Shown here piece after piece: positions 1-8,775 of a stretch of DNA of 64,000 nt. Source of the DNA: Modicisalibacter radicis (lineage in GTDB: Bacteria > Pseudomonadota > Gammaproteobacteria > Pseudomonadales > Halomonadaceae); the NCBI RefSeq assembly GCF_900961225.1, contig NZ_CAAHFN010000054.1:124001-188000 (forward strand), in the 5' to 3' direction. The notes under the pieces are model-generated. The model was given only the letters and a program-made list of their open reading frames with translations, was not told the origin of the DNA and did not search any database. A program made the position numbers and the translations under genes. How positions within the stretch are numbered: position 1 is the stretch's first letter; each line of letters opens with the position of its first letter.

Positions 1-191
1 GGGTCAACGTGCCGATCCCGGTACCCATGGCCTTCCACAGCTTCGGCGGCTGGAAGCGCTCGCTGTTCGGCCCGTTGCACATGCACGGGCCCGACGGGGT
101 GCGTTTCTACACGCGGATGAAGACGGTAACGCAGCGCTGGCCTAGCGGCATTCGGGAGGAGACCAATCACTTCACGATGCCTACCCACTAA
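1..191 (+). CDS. mmsA: CoA-acylating methylmalonate-semialdehyde dehydrogenase, C-terminal end (partial)
   Basis: Only the last 62 residues are inside the window; the gene begins upstream. The reading frame enters at base 3 and ends with TAA at 189-191. The stretch [18 protein letters not shown] followed by [13 protein letters not shown] is the characteristic C-terminal block of the MmsA/IolA branch of the aldehyde dehydrogenase superfamily. Family members oxidise methylmalonate or malonate semialdehyde with NAD+ and CoA to propionyl-CoA or acetyl-CoA, in valine, beta-alanine or inositol breakdown. Which substrate applies cannot be told from this fragment, because the upstream neighbours are not visible. 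The next gene starts 109 bp downstream. Confidence 0.9.
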   Translation, partial: VNVPIPVPMAFHSFGGWKRSLFGPLHMHGPDGVRFYTRMKTVTQRWPSGIREETNHFTMPTH

Positions 192-300
192 AAAACACTG
201 CCCAAATGCCTGAGCGGATAGGTCGTGGTGGCGCAAAGTGCGCCTGGCGACCTGCTCTGCTCGGCGATTAATGCAGCGCTAGTAATCAGGAGAATACGTC

Positions 301-684
301 ATGCCGCTCGTGACCATTTCCGTTCCCGATCACCGTCCGGTGCCGTGGCGCAAGAAAGTTGCCGATATCGTCAATGCGGCGGTGATCGAGACGCTGGATT
401 TTCCGCCGGACGATCGCTACCAGCTGATCCAGACCCTACCGGCCGAGCAGATCGAACTGCAGGATCGCCATTGTGATGCGGTCGTGCTGCAACTGACCAT
501 GCGCGCCGGCCGGACCAGCCGCGCAAAGCAGGCCTTCTATCGCCGCGTCGTCGACGATCTGGCCAGGCAGGCCGACGTCGATCCCGCCAGCGTGATGATC
601 GTGATCACCGAAAATGCCGATGCCGACTGGTCTTTCGGCCATGGCGAGGCACAGTTTCTCGCCACACAGCAGCACGTCGGCTGA
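301..684 (+). CDS. tautomerase family protein (Tautomerase_2 type)
   Basis: A 127-residue protein beginning MPLVTISVPDHR. Removal of the initiator Met would expose Pro, the catalytic base of the 4-oxalocrotonate tautomerase/MIF superfamily. Its length is about twice that of a single 4-OT subunit and fits the longer Tautomerase_2 group, with a conserved ENADADWSFGHG segment near the end. The substrate is unknown. Shine-Dalgarno AGGAGA lies about 7 bases before the ATG. It sits alone between mmsA and an NCS1 permease; a shared catabolic role is possible but unproved. Confidence 0.8.
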   Translation: MPLVTISVPDHRPVPWRKKVADIVNAAVIETLDFPPDDRYQLIQTLPAEQIELQDRHCDAVVLQLTMRAGRTSRAKQAFYRRVVDDLARQADVDPASVMIVITENADADWSFGHGEAQFLATQQHVG

Positions 685-783
685 AGCAAGGCCCCTCCAG
701 CCTCCAGCGCCCATGCAGCCCTGTCCAATGGCGGCGATGCCTATTCCGGCAGGGTTGACCCGCATCGGAACAAAAATTCCTTT

Positions 784-841
784 AAACCAAAGTATAGAAC
801 AAATGGTTTGAACGTTTATTCCTCGATCTATAGATTCAAAC
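784..841. promoter_or_regulatory. inverted repeats upstream of the NCS1 permease gene
   Basis: Within the 219-bp gap before the permease gene are two inverted repeats in an AT-rich stretch: AAACCA (784-789) with TGGTTT (804-809), and GTTTGAA (806-812) with TTCAAAC (835-841). The arms overlap around 806-809. Such symmetry next to an AT-rich promoter region suggests an operator, but no regulator gene is adjacent and no clear -35/-10 pair was assigned. Confidence 0.3.
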
Positions 842-903
842 AACGCCTTCAAGACATCATCGTCCATCGCGGCCTGGCAGCGCCGGCCCGAGAGGAAAAC
901 GAA

Positions 904-2637
904 ATGACTTCGACTTCAAGCACAAGGAAAGTTACCGAACCCGGTGATAGCGGCGAATTCGAGCGTCAGCGCGTTCCCGCCGACAAGCAACTGAGCGGCA
1001 CCTACTTCCTCGGTGCCTATGCCGGCGAGCACGTTGCCGGCACCGAGTTCGTCATCGGCGCCTCGCTGGTCGCCCTGGGCGTCAGCACCAGTGACCTGAT
1101 CTGGGGCCTGCTGATCGGCAATTTGTTCGCCGTACTGTCATGGGCCTGGGTCTGCAGCCCCATTGCCACCCGCTCGCGCATGACCATCTACTGGTATCTG
1201 GAAAGGCTGGCCGGCAAGCACTTCTCGACCGCCTACAACCTGCTCAATGGGCTGATCTTCGCGGTGGTTTCCGGTGCCATGGTCACGGTCTCGGCCTCGG
1301 CCTTCCGCGTGATGACCGACATCCCCCCTCAGACCGCCTGGTATCCCCAGAGCATCAGCTTCGTGGCACTGGCCCTGTTCGTCGGCGCCATCACCGTATG
1401 GATGACGGTCAAGGGCTTCAAGCTGATCGCCAATTTCTCGACGGTGTGCTCGCCCTGGATGGCCACGATGTTTTTAGCCAGTGGTGTGGTTTCGATTCCC
1501 GTGCTGCTGCACATGGGAGAGCTAAAGGGGATCTTCACCCTGGCGGGCGTCATAGATACTTTTGTGTGGACGGGCACGACCCCGGAGGGAACCTCCGGCA
1601 TCTCGGTCTGGATAATCGCAGCCTGGGCATGGGGATGTAACATCCCCATGCACTTGGGCATGAGCGACATGAGCATCCTGCGCTTCGCTCGCAAGTCCAG
1701 CTATGGCTACTTCTCCGCTGCCGGCATGTACATCGGCCATTTCATGGCCTGGATCTGCGCCGGCCTGATGGGGGCGACCGCCGCCCTGCTGGCGAAATCC
1801 TCGCTCATCGAGATGGACCCGGGCGGTGTCGCGTTCCGTATCCTCGGCGCCATGGGGCTGATCGCCGTGGTGGTCGCCGGCTGGACGACATCCATCCCCA
1901 GCCTGTACCGCGCCGGTCTGGCCTTTCAGGCCGTGTTCGACCGCTTCTCGCGTGTCCAGGTCACCGTCACCACCGGCGCCGCGACGACGGTGATTGCCTG
2001 TTTTCCGTTCGTGTTCACCCAATGGCTGAACGTGCTGTCCTACTTCATCATGCTGATAGCCCCGGTGGGGGCGGTCATCGCTGCGGAGCACTTTTTACTC
2101 CCGCGGCTGGGCATCCGCCCCTTCTGGCGTGAGCAGCAAGGATGCGATACCAACCTGCCCGCCTTCGCCGCGTGGGGACTCGGTATCGCAGTGGGGATCG
2201 TGCTGCTGATGCTCGAGGCCATCCATCTGTTCGCACTGTTCATCCCCGTGTGGCTGGTCGGCTTCCTCGGCTATCCGCTGCTGTGCCGCCTTGCCGGTGC
2301 CGCCCGGGGCAACGACGCCAGCGATCCCTATGAAGCGGCCTACGGCCCGGTACTCGAACGCCGCTCCACGGAAACGCCTCCCGCCGGCTACCAGCCCGTC
2401 AATCGTCGCAGCCCCTGGTACGCCATCGCCGTGGCCTGCCTGGTGGCCATCCTCGGCCTGGCTGCCTGGGGCGGAATCACCAATAACGCCGTGGCCCACC
2501 TTGACACGTTCCAGAGCCTGATCGTCCTGCCCACACTGCTCTACTTCATCGCAGCCACCGCCTGGATGAAGGGCCGCCGCAGGCCGCGGCCCCGCGACGA
2601 GGAGCGCCCCATCTCCCTGGCCAGTGACGTCGACTGA
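904..2637 (+). CDS. NCS1-family purine/cytosine-type permease
   Basis: A 577-residue inner-membrane carrier with about 12 hydrophobic segments and a hydrophilic C-terminal tail. The N-terminal part (about residues 25-75, with GTYFLGAYAGEHVAGTEF and the first membrane helices) and the overall pattern match the nucleobase:cation symporter-1 (CodB/allantoin/hydantoin permease) superfamily. The solute cannot be named: purines, pyrimidines, hydantoins and thiamine precursors are all known for this family. The reading frame is open from 808, but ATG 904 has the purine-rich leader GAGAGGAAAACGAA, so it is preferred. No catabolic partner gene follows; the next gene is on the opposite strand. Confidence 0.8.
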   Translation: MTSTSSTRKVTEPGDSGEFERQRVPADKQLSGTYFLGAYAGEHVAGTEFVIGASLVALGVSTSDLIWGLLIGNLFAVLSWAWVCSPIATRSRMTIYWYLERLAGKHFSTAYNLLNGLIFAVVSGAMVTVSASAFRVMTDIPPQTAWYPQSISFVALALFVGAITVWMTVKGFKLIANFSTVCSPWMATMFLASGVVSIPVLLHMGELKGIFTLAGVIDTFVWTGTTPEGTSGISVWIIAAWAWGCNIPMHLGMSDMSILRFARKSSYGYFSAAGMYIGHFMAWICAGLMGATAALLAKSSLIEMDPGGVAFRILGAMGLIAVVVAGWTTSIPSLYRAGLAFQAVFDRFSRVQVTVTTGAATTVIACFPFVFTQWLNVLSYFIMLIAPVGAVIAAEHFLLPRLGIRPFWREQQGCDTNLPAFAAWGLGIAVGIVLLMLEAIHLFALFIPVWLVGFLGYPLLCRLAGAARGNDASDPYEAAYGPVLERRSTETPPAGYQPVNRRSPWYAIAVACLVAILGLAAWGGITNNAVAHLDTFQSLIVLPTLLYFIAATAWMKGRRRPRPRDEERPISLASDVD

Positions 2638-2711
2638 GTCCGTGACGCCACCCGCCGATGTGGACAAGAGCAGCCCGCCCGCCGCGTACCGGGACCGCCC
2701 GGCAACGAGGT

Positions 2712-3416
2712 CTAGCGGCAGAAGCTCATGCCGCGCATGCCGAAATGAAAGTGATTGGCGTGGGCGGCGTTGTACTCCGGGCCGAGGACGGTGCCGAACA
2801 GCCCGCAGGCACCGGATTGCGCCTCGCGCAGGAAGTCGCCGGCGGCATCGTCGTCGCCCCAGTCGTCGAGCACGCTGATGCGCCGGCCGTCGGCCAGCCG
2901 GAAGGCGGCGACATCCAGCGCCTCGGCCGTGGCATGTTCGCTGCGCCGGGCGTTCTCGCGGTGGTAGATGTTGCGACAGGCGAAGCTGCCGTAATGCTGA
3001 ACGGCGGCGACTCGCTCGCCCAAGTGCGCCTCGGCGGCGGGCTGCAGGCGGTGGCGCTCGAACAGCACCCAGGCCACCGCCAGTGGACAGCTGGCCACGA
3101 AGCTGGCGTTGAAGCCGACCTCGCCGCCACGTATGCGCACCACGTTTTCCAGCGGGCAGCCGGCGACCGGGGTGTAATCGGCCAGCGGCGTGTAGCTCAG
3201 GGTGCCTGGCGGTGCCGACGCGAGCACAGCCCGACAGGCCTCGCGGTCGCCCTTCAGGCGATCGAGCTTCCACTGGGTCACCGGGGTCAGCGGATCACTG
3301 ACGGCCAGCGGCGCGAAGGGGTTCCATTCGCGGGGGATCGTCCAGACGCCCTTGTCGAAGGCGATGCCTATGACAATCAGCAACAGCGGTATGGCGATGC
3401 TCCAGAAGCCTTTCAT
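2712..3416 (-). CDS. extensin-like family protein (DUF/peptidase-like C-terminal domain)
   Basis: A 234-residue protein with an uncleaved-type N-terminal hydrophobic segment (about residues 4-20), so probably anchored in the inner membrane and facing the periplasm. The remainder matches the bacterial extensin-like C-terminal domain. It has SEHATAEALDVAAF near residue 165 and ends in NAAHANHFHFGMRG, supplying the conserved His/Asp and HxH residues that resemble zinc peptidoglycan peptidases of the VanY/MepA fold. Activity has not been defined for the family; a cell-wall role is an inference. It is divergent from the MFS gene at 3588. Confidence 0.8.
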   Translation of the reverse strand: MKGFWSIAIPLLLIVIGIAFDKGVWTIPREWNPFAPLAVSDPLTPVTQWKLDRLKGDREACRAVLASAPPGTLSYTPLADYTPVAGCPLENVVRIRGGEVGFNASFVASCPLAVAWVLFERHRLQPAAEAHLGERVAAVQHYGSFACRNIYHRENARRSEHATAEALDVAAFRLADGRRISVLDDWGDDDAAGDFLREAQSGACGLFGTVLGPEYNAAHANHFHFGMRGMSFCR

Positions 3417-3587
3417 CGACGCGTCCTTGTCGTGTTTGTCGATAAACAGATTACCGGCTCACCGGAGTCGACCCAAGCCGTGATAGCCGCCGTGCGGACT
3501 GATTGTTAGCCACTTATCAATTAGCCGTAATGACCTTGTGCATCACTGGGCGTAGAATTTTCCGCCTCATTCTTGCCCGGAAAGTCC

Positions 3588-4892
3588 ATGCCCAGCGACA
3601 CCCCGCCCCCTTCGAATCCATCCCGTTCGGGCCAGGCCACCATCGACTCGTCCGTCGACGCGGTCAGCGCAAGGGTCTATCGCCAGCCGGGGTTTCTGGC
3701 CTTTTTGTTCTCGCGCCTGGCCGCGGTGTTCGCCATGCAGATCCAGGCGGTGGTGGTCGCCTGGCAGGTCTACGACATCACCCGCGACCCGCTGTCGCTG
3801 GCCTATGTCGGCCTCGCCCAGTTCCTGCCCATGGTCGTGCTGCTGCTGCCCGCCGGGGACCTGGTCGATCGCTTCGATCGCAAGCGCATCCTGCAGGCCA
3901 GTTGGGCGCTCCAGGCGGTATGCAGCGGCTTGTTGCTATGGCTCTCGTATACCTCCTCGAGCGACGTGACCGGGTACTACGCCGTACTGGCGCTGTTCGG
4001 CTGTGCCCGCGCCTTCACCGGGCCGACCTTGCAGAGCCTGTTGCCGCAGATCGTGCCGCGCGCCCAGTTGGCCCAGGCGATCGCCCTGAACAGCGCGATC
4101 ATGAAGATCGCGGTGATCGGCGGGCCGTTGCTCGGCGGGGTGCTCTACGCCTTCGGCGGCAGCCTGGCCTACGCCGTCTGCCTGGGCTGTTTCCTGCTGG
4201 CGCTGGTGCTGCTGTGGTACGTGCCGGTGCGCTACAAGCAGGAAGCTCGACCCATGGAGGCCACGGCCTGGAAGCGCTTCACCGCCGGCATCGGTTATAT
4301 CCGCGCCAAGCCGATCATCCTCGGGGTGATCTCGCTGGACCTGTTCGCCGTGCTGTTGGGCGGGGTGATCGCCCTGCTGCCGATCTATGCCCAGGAAGTC
4401 CTGCATGTCGGCCCCGAAGGGCTGGGTGCGCTGCGCAGCGCGATCGCCGTGGGTGCACTGCTGATGGGCGTGTATCTCGGCGTGCGCGCGATTCGCCGGC
4501 ATGTCGGCTGGGTGATGTTCGCCGCGGTGGCGGTGTTCGGGGTGGCCAACCTGGTGTTCGCGCTATCGGAGACGTTCTGGCTGTCGCTGGTGGCGCTGGT
4601 GATTGCCGGCGCCGCCGACATGATCAGCGTCAACATTCGCCTGACGCTGCTGCAACTGGCCACGCCGGACGACATGCGCGGCCGGGTCAATGCCGTCAAC
4701 ATGCTGTTCATCGGCTCGTCCAACGAGCTCGGCGAGTTCCGTGCCGGGACCAGTGCAGCATGGTTCGGCGTGGTACCCGCGGCGGTGATCGGCGGCGTCG
4801 GCACCCTCGCCGTGGTCGGTCTGTGGCTGTGGGGTTTCGCCCCGCTGCGCCGGGTCGATCGCTTCGAGGAGGTCGAGCCCGCCGGGCGCTAA
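3588..4892 (+). CDS. MFS transporter (EntS-like, MFS_3 group)
   Basis: A 434-residue major facilitator protein with about 12 membrane helices. The segment VYDITRDPLSLAYVGLAQF with the following DRFDRKRIL loop (the inter-helix 2/3 motif) is typical of the EntS/MFS_3 exporters. ATG 3588 is chosen; the in-frame TTG at 3573 is less likely. GGAAAG lies about 4-9 bases upstream. Members export siderophores or drugs; the substrate here cannot be inferred. The stop codon TAA overlaps the stop of the convergent small gene at 4889-5068. Confidence 0.8.
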   Translation: MPSDTPPPSNPSRSGQATIDSSVDAVSARVYRQPGFLAFLFSRLAAVFAMQIQAVVVAWQVYDITRDPLSLAYVGLAQFLPMVVLLLPAGDLVDRFDRKRILQASWALQAVCSGLLLWLSYTSSSDVTGYYAVLALFGCARAFTGPTLQSLLPQIVPRAQLAQAIALNSAIMKIAVIGGPLLGGVLYAFGGSLAYAVCLGCFLLALVLLWYVPVRYKQEARPMEATAWKRFTAGIGYIRAKPIILGVISLDLFAVLLGGVIALLPIYAQEVLHVGPEGLGALRSAIAVGALLMGVYLGVRAIRRHVGWVMFAAVAVFGVANLVFALSETFWLSLVALVIAGAADMISVNIRLTLLQLATPDDMRGRVNAVNMLFIGSSNELGEFRAGTSAAWFGVVPAAVIGGVGTLAVVGLWLWGFAPLRRVDRFEEVEPAGR

Positions 4893-5068
4893 TCGAGCAG
4901 GCTCACCACCAGCGCTCCGAGCCCGACCGCCAGCGCGACGAGCACGGCGACGCTCACCAGCCCGTCGAGCAGCCGATCGATGTCCAGGGGCCGGCCGGCG
5001 GCGCGGGCCATGCGAGGTTTGCGGCGGGTCGCGCCGCGCCGGGGTGGCGGTTTCAATGTGTGGCTCAT
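4889..5068 (-). CDS. small single-pass membrane protein, unknown function
   Basis: A 59-residue protein starting MSHTLKPPPRRG. The first ~30 residues are rich in Arg/Lys/Pro; then comes an acidic linker (DIDRLLDG) and one strong hydrophobic segment reaching almost to the C-terminus (VAVLVALAVGLGALVV). This suggests an N-in bitopic membrane peptide. AGGA precedes the ATG by about 7 bases. The reading frame extends upstream to 5107, but the shorter start has the better ribosome site. Its TAG stop overlaps the TAA of the convergent MFS gene. I recognise no family. Confidence 0.5.
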   Translation of the reverse strand: MSHTLKPPPRRGATRRKPRMARAAGRPLDIDRLLDGLVSVAVLVALAVGLGALVVSLLD

Positions 5069-5107
5069 GGTGCATCCTGTGGCTGACCGCCCGTGCACTC
5101 TCAACAT

Positions 5108-5124
5108 AAGCGCCGCCGGCGCTT
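5108..5124. other. short GC hairpin upstream of the small membrane gene
   Basis: AAGCGCC and GGCGCTT form a short stem around a 3-base loop and are followed on the + strand by TTTTAA. It could act as a weak terminator for plus-strand transcripts that run through the small convergent gene, but the stem is short. Confidence 0.25.
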
Positions 5125-5159
5125 TTAACCAGCCCCGCGAGGCGCTGCCCCGTCAACGC

Positions 5160-5185
5160 AAGACGCCCGGCCGACCGGGCGTCTT
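5160..5185 (-). terminator. terminator hairpin downstream of the BCCT gene
   Basis: A perfect 11-bp inverted repeat, AAGACGCCCGG (5160-5170) and CCGGGCGTCTT (5175-5185), with a 4-base loop. It lies 24 bp past the BCCT stop codon. There is no long T-run on the minus strand, so termination may be partial. Confidence 0.6.
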
Positions 5186-5209
5186 CGCGCTTGGGAACGG
5201 CGACGGCAA

Positions 5210-6844
5210 TCAGCTGCCCTCGCGGGTATTGATACGCCGATTGACCACGCCGGGAGCGCGACGATAGCGATCCGCCTCGGCGAGCTCGTCGGCCTCGAAG
5301 GCGTCGGCCCCGACCGGGGTATCGCCATGGCGGCGATAGAGCGCGGTGAGCATCGCCTTGCGGTCGCTGCGCAGCTCCTTGAGCAGCACGAACACCATGC
5401 CATAGAGGATGAAGGTGAACGGCAGCGCCGCGAGCACCGCCGCCGACTGCAGCCCTTTCAAGCCGCCGGCGATCAGCAGCGTCAGGCAGATGGCGGCGAT
5501 CAGCAGCCCCCAGGCGATGCGCTTGTAGAGCGGCGGATTGATCGAGCCGCCATCGGTCATCTGGGCGACGATATAGGTCGCCGAGTCGGCGGAGGTCACC
5601 AGGAAGATGAATATCAGCAGCAGGGCGACCAGCGACAGCACCTCGGTGAACGGCATCAGCTCGAACATCTGAAACAGCGCCGAGGTGATGTTCTCGTCGG
5701 TCGCCGCGGCCAGGCCGACATCACCGTTGAGCTCCATGTTGAGCGCCGCGCCGCCGAACACGCCGATCCACAGGCAGGCCAGCAGCGGCGGCATGACCAG
5801 CACGCCGAACACGTACTCCTTGATGGTGCGCCCGCGCGAGATCCGCGCGACGAAGGTGCCCACGAACGGCGACCAGGCGATCACCCACGCCCAGTAGAAG
5901 ATGGTCCATTCATTGGCCCAGCTGCTGTTCTCGTAGGGGGAGGTGCGCAGGCTCATGCCGATGAAGTTCTGCAGGTAGTCGCCGATGCCCAGGGTGATGG
6001 TCTTGAGGATCGCCAGGGTCGGGCCGGTCACCAGGATGTACAGCATCAGCGCGAAGCACAGCACCAGGTTGATGTTGGACAAGCGCTTGATGCCCTTGTC
6101 CAGACCGCCCCAGGCCGAGGCCATGTAGCAGACGAACATCGCCCCCATGATCGCGAACTTCCAGAAGGCGCTTTCCTCGACCCCGAACACCGCCTTGAGG
6201 CCGCCGTTGATCTGCAGCACGGCCAGCCCGATCGAGGTGGCGACCCCCATGATGGTCGCCACCACGGCGAAGATGTCGAGCCCCGGCGCCCACTTGCGCA
6301 ACTTGGGACGCTTGGCGGTGACCGATGACAGCACCGACGACACCAGGCCGGCCTGGCCCTTGCGGAACTGGAAGTAGGCGATGATCAGGCCGACGATCGA
6401 GAACGCCGCCCACTGGTGGATGCCCCAGTTGAAGAAGCTGTACTGGATCGCGTAACGTGCCGCCTCGGTTGTCTCAGGCTCGACGTCGCCGAACGGCGGA
6501 TGCAGGTAGTGGGTCATCGGCTCGGCCATGCCGTAGAACACCAGGCCCACGCCGAAGCCGGCCGCCAGCAGCATGGCCACCCATGAAAAGAAGCTGTAGC
6601 TCGGCGTGCTGTCCTGGGGGCCGAGGCGGATCTTGCCGTACTTGCTCAGCGCCAGGCAGATCAGGAACAGCACGAAGCCGAACACCGAAAACAGATAGAA
6701 CCAGCCGAAGTAGCGCCCGATCGTCGTCAGGGCGGCGTCGGCCGCCGCGCCGAACTGGTCGGGAAAGGCCGCGCCCACCGCCACCAGCGCAACGATGATC
6801 AATGCGGATATGGTGAAGACGCGTTGCCGTCCAAAGTTGGCCAT
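5210..6844 (-). CDS. BCCT-family betaine/choline/carnitine-type transporter
   Basis: A 544-residue inner-membrane protein with about 12 helices and a charged C-terminal tail. Hallmarks are AAGFGVGLVFYGMAEPM (the glycine-rich fourth helix near residue 95) and the tryptophan-rich stretch FYWAWVIAWSPFVG followed by TFVARISRGRTIKEY, typical of helix 8 of BetP/BetT/OpuD. Members import compatible solutes with Na+ or H+, which suits a halophile. The frame runs to 6940, but ATG 6844 (MANFGRQ) has GAGGA 7-11 bases upstream. The exact solute (betaine, choline or ectoine) is not determinable. A hairpin terminator follows at 5160-5185. Confidence 0.92.
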   Translation of the reverse strand: MANFGRQRVFTISALIIVALVAVGAAFPDQFGAAADAALTTIGRYFGWFYLFSVFGFVLFLICLALSKYGKIRLGPQDSTPSYSFFSWVAMLLAAGFGVGLVFYGMAEPMTHYLHPPFGDVEPETTEAARYAIQYSFFNWGIHQWAAFSIVGLIIAYFQFRKGQAGLVSSVLSSVTAKRPKLRKWAPGLDIFAVVATIMGVATSIGLAVLQINGGLKAVFGVEESAFWKFAIMGAMFVCYMASAWGGLDKGIKRLSNINLVLCFALMLYILVTGPTLAILKTITLGIGDYLQNFIGMSLRTSPYENSSWANEWTIFYWAWVIAWSPFVGTFVARISRGRTIKEYVFGVLVMPPLLACLWIGVFGGAALNMELNGDVGLAAATDENITSALFQMFELMPFTEVLSLVALLLIFIFLVTSADSATYIVAQMTDGGSINPPLYKRIAWGLLIAAICLTLLIAGGLKGLQSAAVLAALPFTFILYGMVFVLLKELRSDRKAMLTALYRRHGDTPVGADAFEADELAEADRYRRAPGVVNRRINTREGS

Positions 6845-6975
6845 TGAGAATTCCTCGTCCTGAGTAGCGCGGTGTTTGTCGCGTAAAGGGCAGCTTGCCA
6901 TTACCCTTCCCGCACTAGCAATCAACCCAGCGTCGTCCATGATACACAGGACGTACCACGACCGCGGGCTCCCTC

Positions 6976-7575
6976 ATGCCTTTACCCTCGTTCACTTCAC
7001 TGGCTTCCGCCAGCGCCTGGCTCGATCGGCTGGCCGACTCCCGCCATGCCATGGTGCTGCTGTTCTTTGCCTCGATCATGGAGACCCTGATCGTCCCCAT
7101 CCCCATCGAACTGATCCTGATCCCGTGGATGATCAGCCGGCCGAACGCCAAATGGCGCCTGGCCGCGGTGGCGCTGGCCGGCAATCTGACCGCCGCGCTG
7201 ATCGGCTACGGACTGGGCGGCCTGGCCATGGCGCAGTGGGGGGACACGCTTATCTCGCTGTTCGGCGGCCAACAGGCCTACAGCGACTTCGAGAGCCAGT
7301 TCGACGCCAACGGCTTCCAGGCGATTCTCGCCGTGGGTATCGTGCCGGTTCCCTTCCAGATCGCCATGCTGGTGGCCGGCGCCAGCCACTATCCATTGCC
7401 GCTGTTCCTGCTGGCCGCGCTGATCGCCCGCGGCATCCGCTACTTCGGCCTGGCGCTGCTGGTCGCCCTGGTCGGCGACAGCGCGACCCGGATCTGGCAG
7501 CGCCATTCCAGGCCGGTGGGCGTAGCGGCGCTGCTGGCGTTCGCCGGCTGGGCGTATTTCCAGTTCATGGCATGA
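6976..7575 (+). CDS. YqaA/DedA-like VTT-domain membrane protein
   Basis: A 199-residue protein with about five hydrophobic segments. The ETLIVPIPIELILIP stretch near residue 35 and the GYGLGG and GIVPVPFQIAMLVAG segments fit the VTT (DedA, SNARE-associated Golgi) superfamily in its YqaA branch. DedA relatives include lipid flippases and proteins needed for membrane-potential homeostasis; a specific function for this branch is not established. It is divergent from the BCCT gene, with 131 bp between starts. Confidence 0.75.
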   Translation: MPLPSFTSLASASAWLDRLADSRHAMVLLFFASIMETLIVPIPIELILIPWMISRPNAKWRLAAVALAGNLTAALIGYGLGGLAMAQWGDTLISLFGGQQAYSDFESQFDANGFQAILAVGIVPVPFQIAMLVAGASHYPLPLFLLAALIARGIRYFGLALLVALVGDSATRIWQRHSRPVGVAALLAFAGWAYFQFMA

Positions 7576-7695
7576 AGGCCTTCGCCGGTTCGGTGGCATC
7601 TTGAGCGGCCGGCTCTTGAGTTCATGGCTGCGCGCCCCCACAAGAGAATTGTTAAGGCGCTAACGATGGCGTCACATCCGGCTTCCGAGGTCACC

Positions 7696-8691
7696 ATGTC
7701 CCGACTCGCCAACACCCCGTTTTCCGTGCTCGACCTGGCGCCGATCCGCCAGGGCGGCAGCATCGGCGAGACCTTCGCCGACAGCACCGCGCTGGCCCGT
7801 CAGGTCGACGAACTCGGCTTCAACCGCTACTGGCTGGCCGAGCATCACAACATCGACGGTATCGCCAGCGCGGCGACCTCGGTGCTGATCGGACATATCG
7901 CCGGCGCCACCCGGCGCATCCGCGTGGGCTCGGGGGGCATCATGCTGCCCAACCACCCCCCGCTGGTGATCGCCGAGCAGTTCGGCACCCTGGAGACCCT
8001 CTACCCCGGACGCATCGACCTGGGGCTGGGACGCGCCCCCGGCTCCGATGGCGTGACCATGGCGGCGATGCGCCGCGATCCCCGCGCCGGCGTCAGCGAC
8101 TTTCCCGACCGGCTCGATGAACTGCGCCGTTACCTGGGCGATGCAGCGCCCGACCAGCGCGTGCGCGCGGTGCCCGGCCAGGGGACCCATGTGCCGATCT
8201 GGCTGCTCGGCTCGAGCGGCTACAGCGCCCAGCTCGCCGCGCGGCTCGGGTTGCCGTTCGCCTTCGCCGCGCAGTTCGCGCCGGGCTACCTGTTCGAGGC
8301 GCTGCGCCTGTACCGCGAGCAGTTCCGCCCCTCGGAGACGCTCGATGCGCCCTATGCGATGGTCGGCATGCCGCTGATCGCCGCCGACAACGACGCCCAC
8401 GCCGATTACCTCGCCACCACCTCGCAGCAGAAGTTCCTCAACCTGATCCGCGGTCGCAGCACCCGTGCCCAGCCGCCGGTGGAGGACCTCGACTGGACGC
8501 CACAGGAGCGCGCCGCGGTCGCCCAGCACCTGGGTGCGGCGGTGGTCGGCGGCCCCGAGACCGTCAAGACGGGGCTGGAGCGCTTCCTGGAAGAAACCCG
8601 GGCCGACGAGCTGATGCTGGTCACCGACGTCTTTGATGCCGCCGACCGGCGGCGCTCGTTCGAGATCGTCGCCGATATCCGGCGCGGCTGA
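7696..8691 (+). CDS. LLM-class flavin-dependent oxidoreductase (YhbW/MsnO8-like)
   Basis: A 331-residue luciferase-like TIM-barrel protein. [40 protein letters not shown] and [11 protein letters not shown] are the signature blocks of the YhbW/MsnO8 group, which differ from true luciferases by this conserved N-terminal half. An FMN-linked monooxygenase activity is assumed from the family; the substrate is unknown. ATG 7696 has GAGG 5 bases upstream, so the upstream in-frame extension to 7624 is dropped. A strong terminator follows. Confidence 0.85.
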   Translation: MSRLANTPFSVLDLAPIRQGGSIGETFADSTALARQVDELGFNRYWLAEHHNIDGIASAATSVLIGHIAGATRRIRVGSGGIMLPNHPPLVIAEQFGTLETLYPGRIDLGLGRAPGSDGVTMAAMRRDPRAGVSDFPDRLDELRRYLGDAAPDQRVRAVPGQGTHVPIWLLGSSGYSAQLAARLGLPFAFAAQFAPGYLFEALRLYREQFRPSETLDAPYAMVGMPLIAADNDAHADYLATTSQQKFLNLIRGRSTRAQPPVEDLDWTPQERAAVAQHLGAAVVGGPETVKTGLERFLEETRADELMLVTDVFDAADRRRSFEIVADIRRG

Positions 8692-8723
8692 ACGCATCGC
8701 CCGGCGGCGGCAACCGCCTGACG

Positions 8724-8753
8724 GAAGAAAGCCGGCTAGCGCCGGCTTTCTTC
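8724..8753. terminator. bidirectional terminator between the LLM gene and tal
   Basis: A perfect 13-bp stem, GAAGAAAGCCGGC (8724-8736) and GCCGGCTTTCTTC (8741-8753), with loop TAGC. It sits between the convergent oxidoreductase and transaldolase genes, and its A/T-rich flanks within the stem suit termination from both sides. Confidence 0.85.
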
Positions 8754-8775
8754 GTTAACGGAACATCGCTCGGTC

